Source: Gemmobacter sp. (GTDB taxonomy: Bacteria; Pseudomonadota; Alphaproteobacteria; Rhodobacterales; Rhodobacteraceae). Taken from it: a stretch of DNA of 6,914 nt. The stretch spans positions 1 through 6,914 of the forward strand of contig JAUSPL010000631.1 of NCBI GenBank assembly GCA_030656535.1, written 5' to 3'. The first letter of the stretch is position 1. Each line of letters starts with the position of its first letter. The notes under the pieces are model-generated. The model ran no database searches. It was not told where the DNA came from and saw only the letters and a list, made by a program, of their open reading frames with translations. This document shows, piece after piece, positions 6,380 to 6,914 of the stretch. The translations under genes were made by a program, and so were the position numbers.

Positions 6380-6403
6380 GCTATATGTCTTCAAACATAT
6401 CGC
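6380..6403 (-). promoter_or_regulatory. Putative ModE operator (molybdate box) of modABC
   Basis: A dyad with arms ATATGT and ACATAT separated by six bases (6383-6400), extended by paired GC/GC at the outer ends with a single mismatch, gives 9-bp arms with 8 matches. TATAT-rich arms with a 6-7 base spacer and CG-type ends resemble known ModE boxes. It sits in the 63-base gap between modE and modA, 15 bases before the modA start. A weak promoter, TTGCGC then GATATG with an 18-base spacer, would overlap it, which fits repression by ModE when molybdate is plentiful. Binding is inferred, not shown. Confidence 0.7.
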
Positions 6404-6428
6404 AGAGGGATCCCTTCCAGCGCAAGCG

Positions 6429-6800
6429 TTATTTTCCGTCGGGAATATCGTTCAAAAGATCGCAGAACGCATCAAGCTGCCGCGCCCCGGCCCGGGCAGC
6501 TTCTGCCTCGAAGTCGCGATAGAGCCGCAGGACCTCGCGCCCCATGTCGGTCAGCACCGCTCCCCCCCCCCCAGGACCACCCCGCGTGCTGGTGACCACC
6601 GGCCCCTGAAACATCATGTTCAAGGTGCCGATCAACTCCCACGCACGCTTGTAACTCATGCCCATCTCGCGCCCCGCCGCCGCCAGCGAGCCTGTACTGT
6701 CGATCCGCTCCAGCAATTCGGCCTTTCCCGGTCCCATCATCTCGGCTTCGCCAAAGATGATCCGGATGCGCAGGCGGGGGCGTTGGGTTTCTTGATCCAT
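6429..6800 (-). CDS. modE: ModE-family winged-helix repressor, DNA-binding domain only
   Basis: A 123-aa regulator matching the N-terminal winged helix-turn-helix domain of ModE. Landmarks are LRIRIIFGEAEMMGPGKAELL (10-30), the recognition helix region GSLAAAGREMGMSYKRAWEL (37-56), and the wing GGPGGGGAVLT (74-84) followed by GREVLRLYRDFE. E. coli ModE is about twice as long and carries two Mop domains that bind molybdate; none is present here, so sensing must differ or involve another protein. ATG at 6800 is chosen because it leaves the normal short lead-in; the frame is open upstream to the window edge, but those 37 codons resemble nothing, and no strong ribosome binding site is seen. It lies 63 bases upstream of modA with the operator between, so it likely controls modABC. 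An 11-G run in the wing is noted separately. Confidence 0.9.
   Translation of the reverse strand: MDQETQRPRLRIRIIFGEAEMMGPGKAELLERIDSTGSLAAAGREMGMSYKRAWELIGTLNMMFQGPVVTSTRGGPGGGGAVLTDMGREVLRLYRDFEAEAARAGARQLDAFCDLLNDIPDGK
6562..6572 (-). repeat. Homopolymer run of eleven G inside modE
   Basis: Eleven consecutive C on the + strand, read as G11 on the coding strand, encode most of the Gly77-Gly80 wing of ModE. Synonymous glycine codons could have broken the run but do not. A one-base slip here would truncate or scramble the last third of the repressor. Confidence 0.95.
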
Positions 6801-6914
6801 ATCGCGAAGTTCGTTCAAATTTCCGAAGGAGACAAGGGGCTGGCATTCCGTTTCCACATAGGACCCCGAGCAATCGTAAGCGACTGCTGCTGCTGTGGCC
6901 CCATTGATCATGAA

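Noticed and set aside
6406..6415. Palindrome AGGGATCCCT between modE and modA
   Set aside because: A ten-base palindrome alone is weak evidence; the neighbouring ATATGT/ACATAT dyad is the better operator candidate.

Overview
The window is GC-rich DNA whose protein types point to an alphaproteobacterium, most likely a Rhodobacterales (roseobacter-like) bacterium. The clues are a molybdate locus with a short one-domain ModE, a ModA of the 'AANF' type, a DUF481 outer-membrane protein with an acidic N-terminal helix, and a PHB-depolymerase-like esterase with a basic N-terminal extension. The taxonomic call is inference from protein style; there is no rRNA or other phylogenetic marker here.

Layout. 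Bases 105-1316 (+) encode an alpha/beta-hydrolase of the PHB depolymerase/LpqC family with an intact Ser-Asp-His triad. Bases 1317-1984 contain no gene I can defend, but do hold several hairpins, two of them followed by T runs on the + strand. A very clear intrinsic terminator (1985-2012, minus) ends the next gene, a DUF481 outer-membrane beta-barrel protein (2045-2872, minus) with a signal peptide and a C-terminal Phe. Bases 2873-3086 are its upstream region, with a stem-loop in the probable 5' leader.

Bases 3087-3510 (+) are the wreck of an IS5-family transposase: the N-terminal part joins directly, out of frame, to the helical part before the C-terminus, so the catalytic core is gone. Next to it, bases 3510-3798 (minus) look like a membrane-protein gene broken by several frameshifts, one at a run of nine G.

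The right half (3799-6800, all minus strand) is a molybdate uptake locus in the order modE, modA, modB, modC. ModA captures molybdate in the periplasm, ModB forms the membrane channel and ModC hydrolyses ATP. ModE should repress modABC through a near-perfect inverted repeat (6380-6403) just upstream of the modA ribosome binding site. modA, modB and modC are separated by only 2-3 bases and probably share one transcript.

I do not see a new defence, mobile or biosynthetic system here. The best items for a second look are an 11-G run inside the modE coding sequence, the ModE operator, the decayed genes downstream of modC, and terminator-like structures in the gene-free stretch after the esterase.
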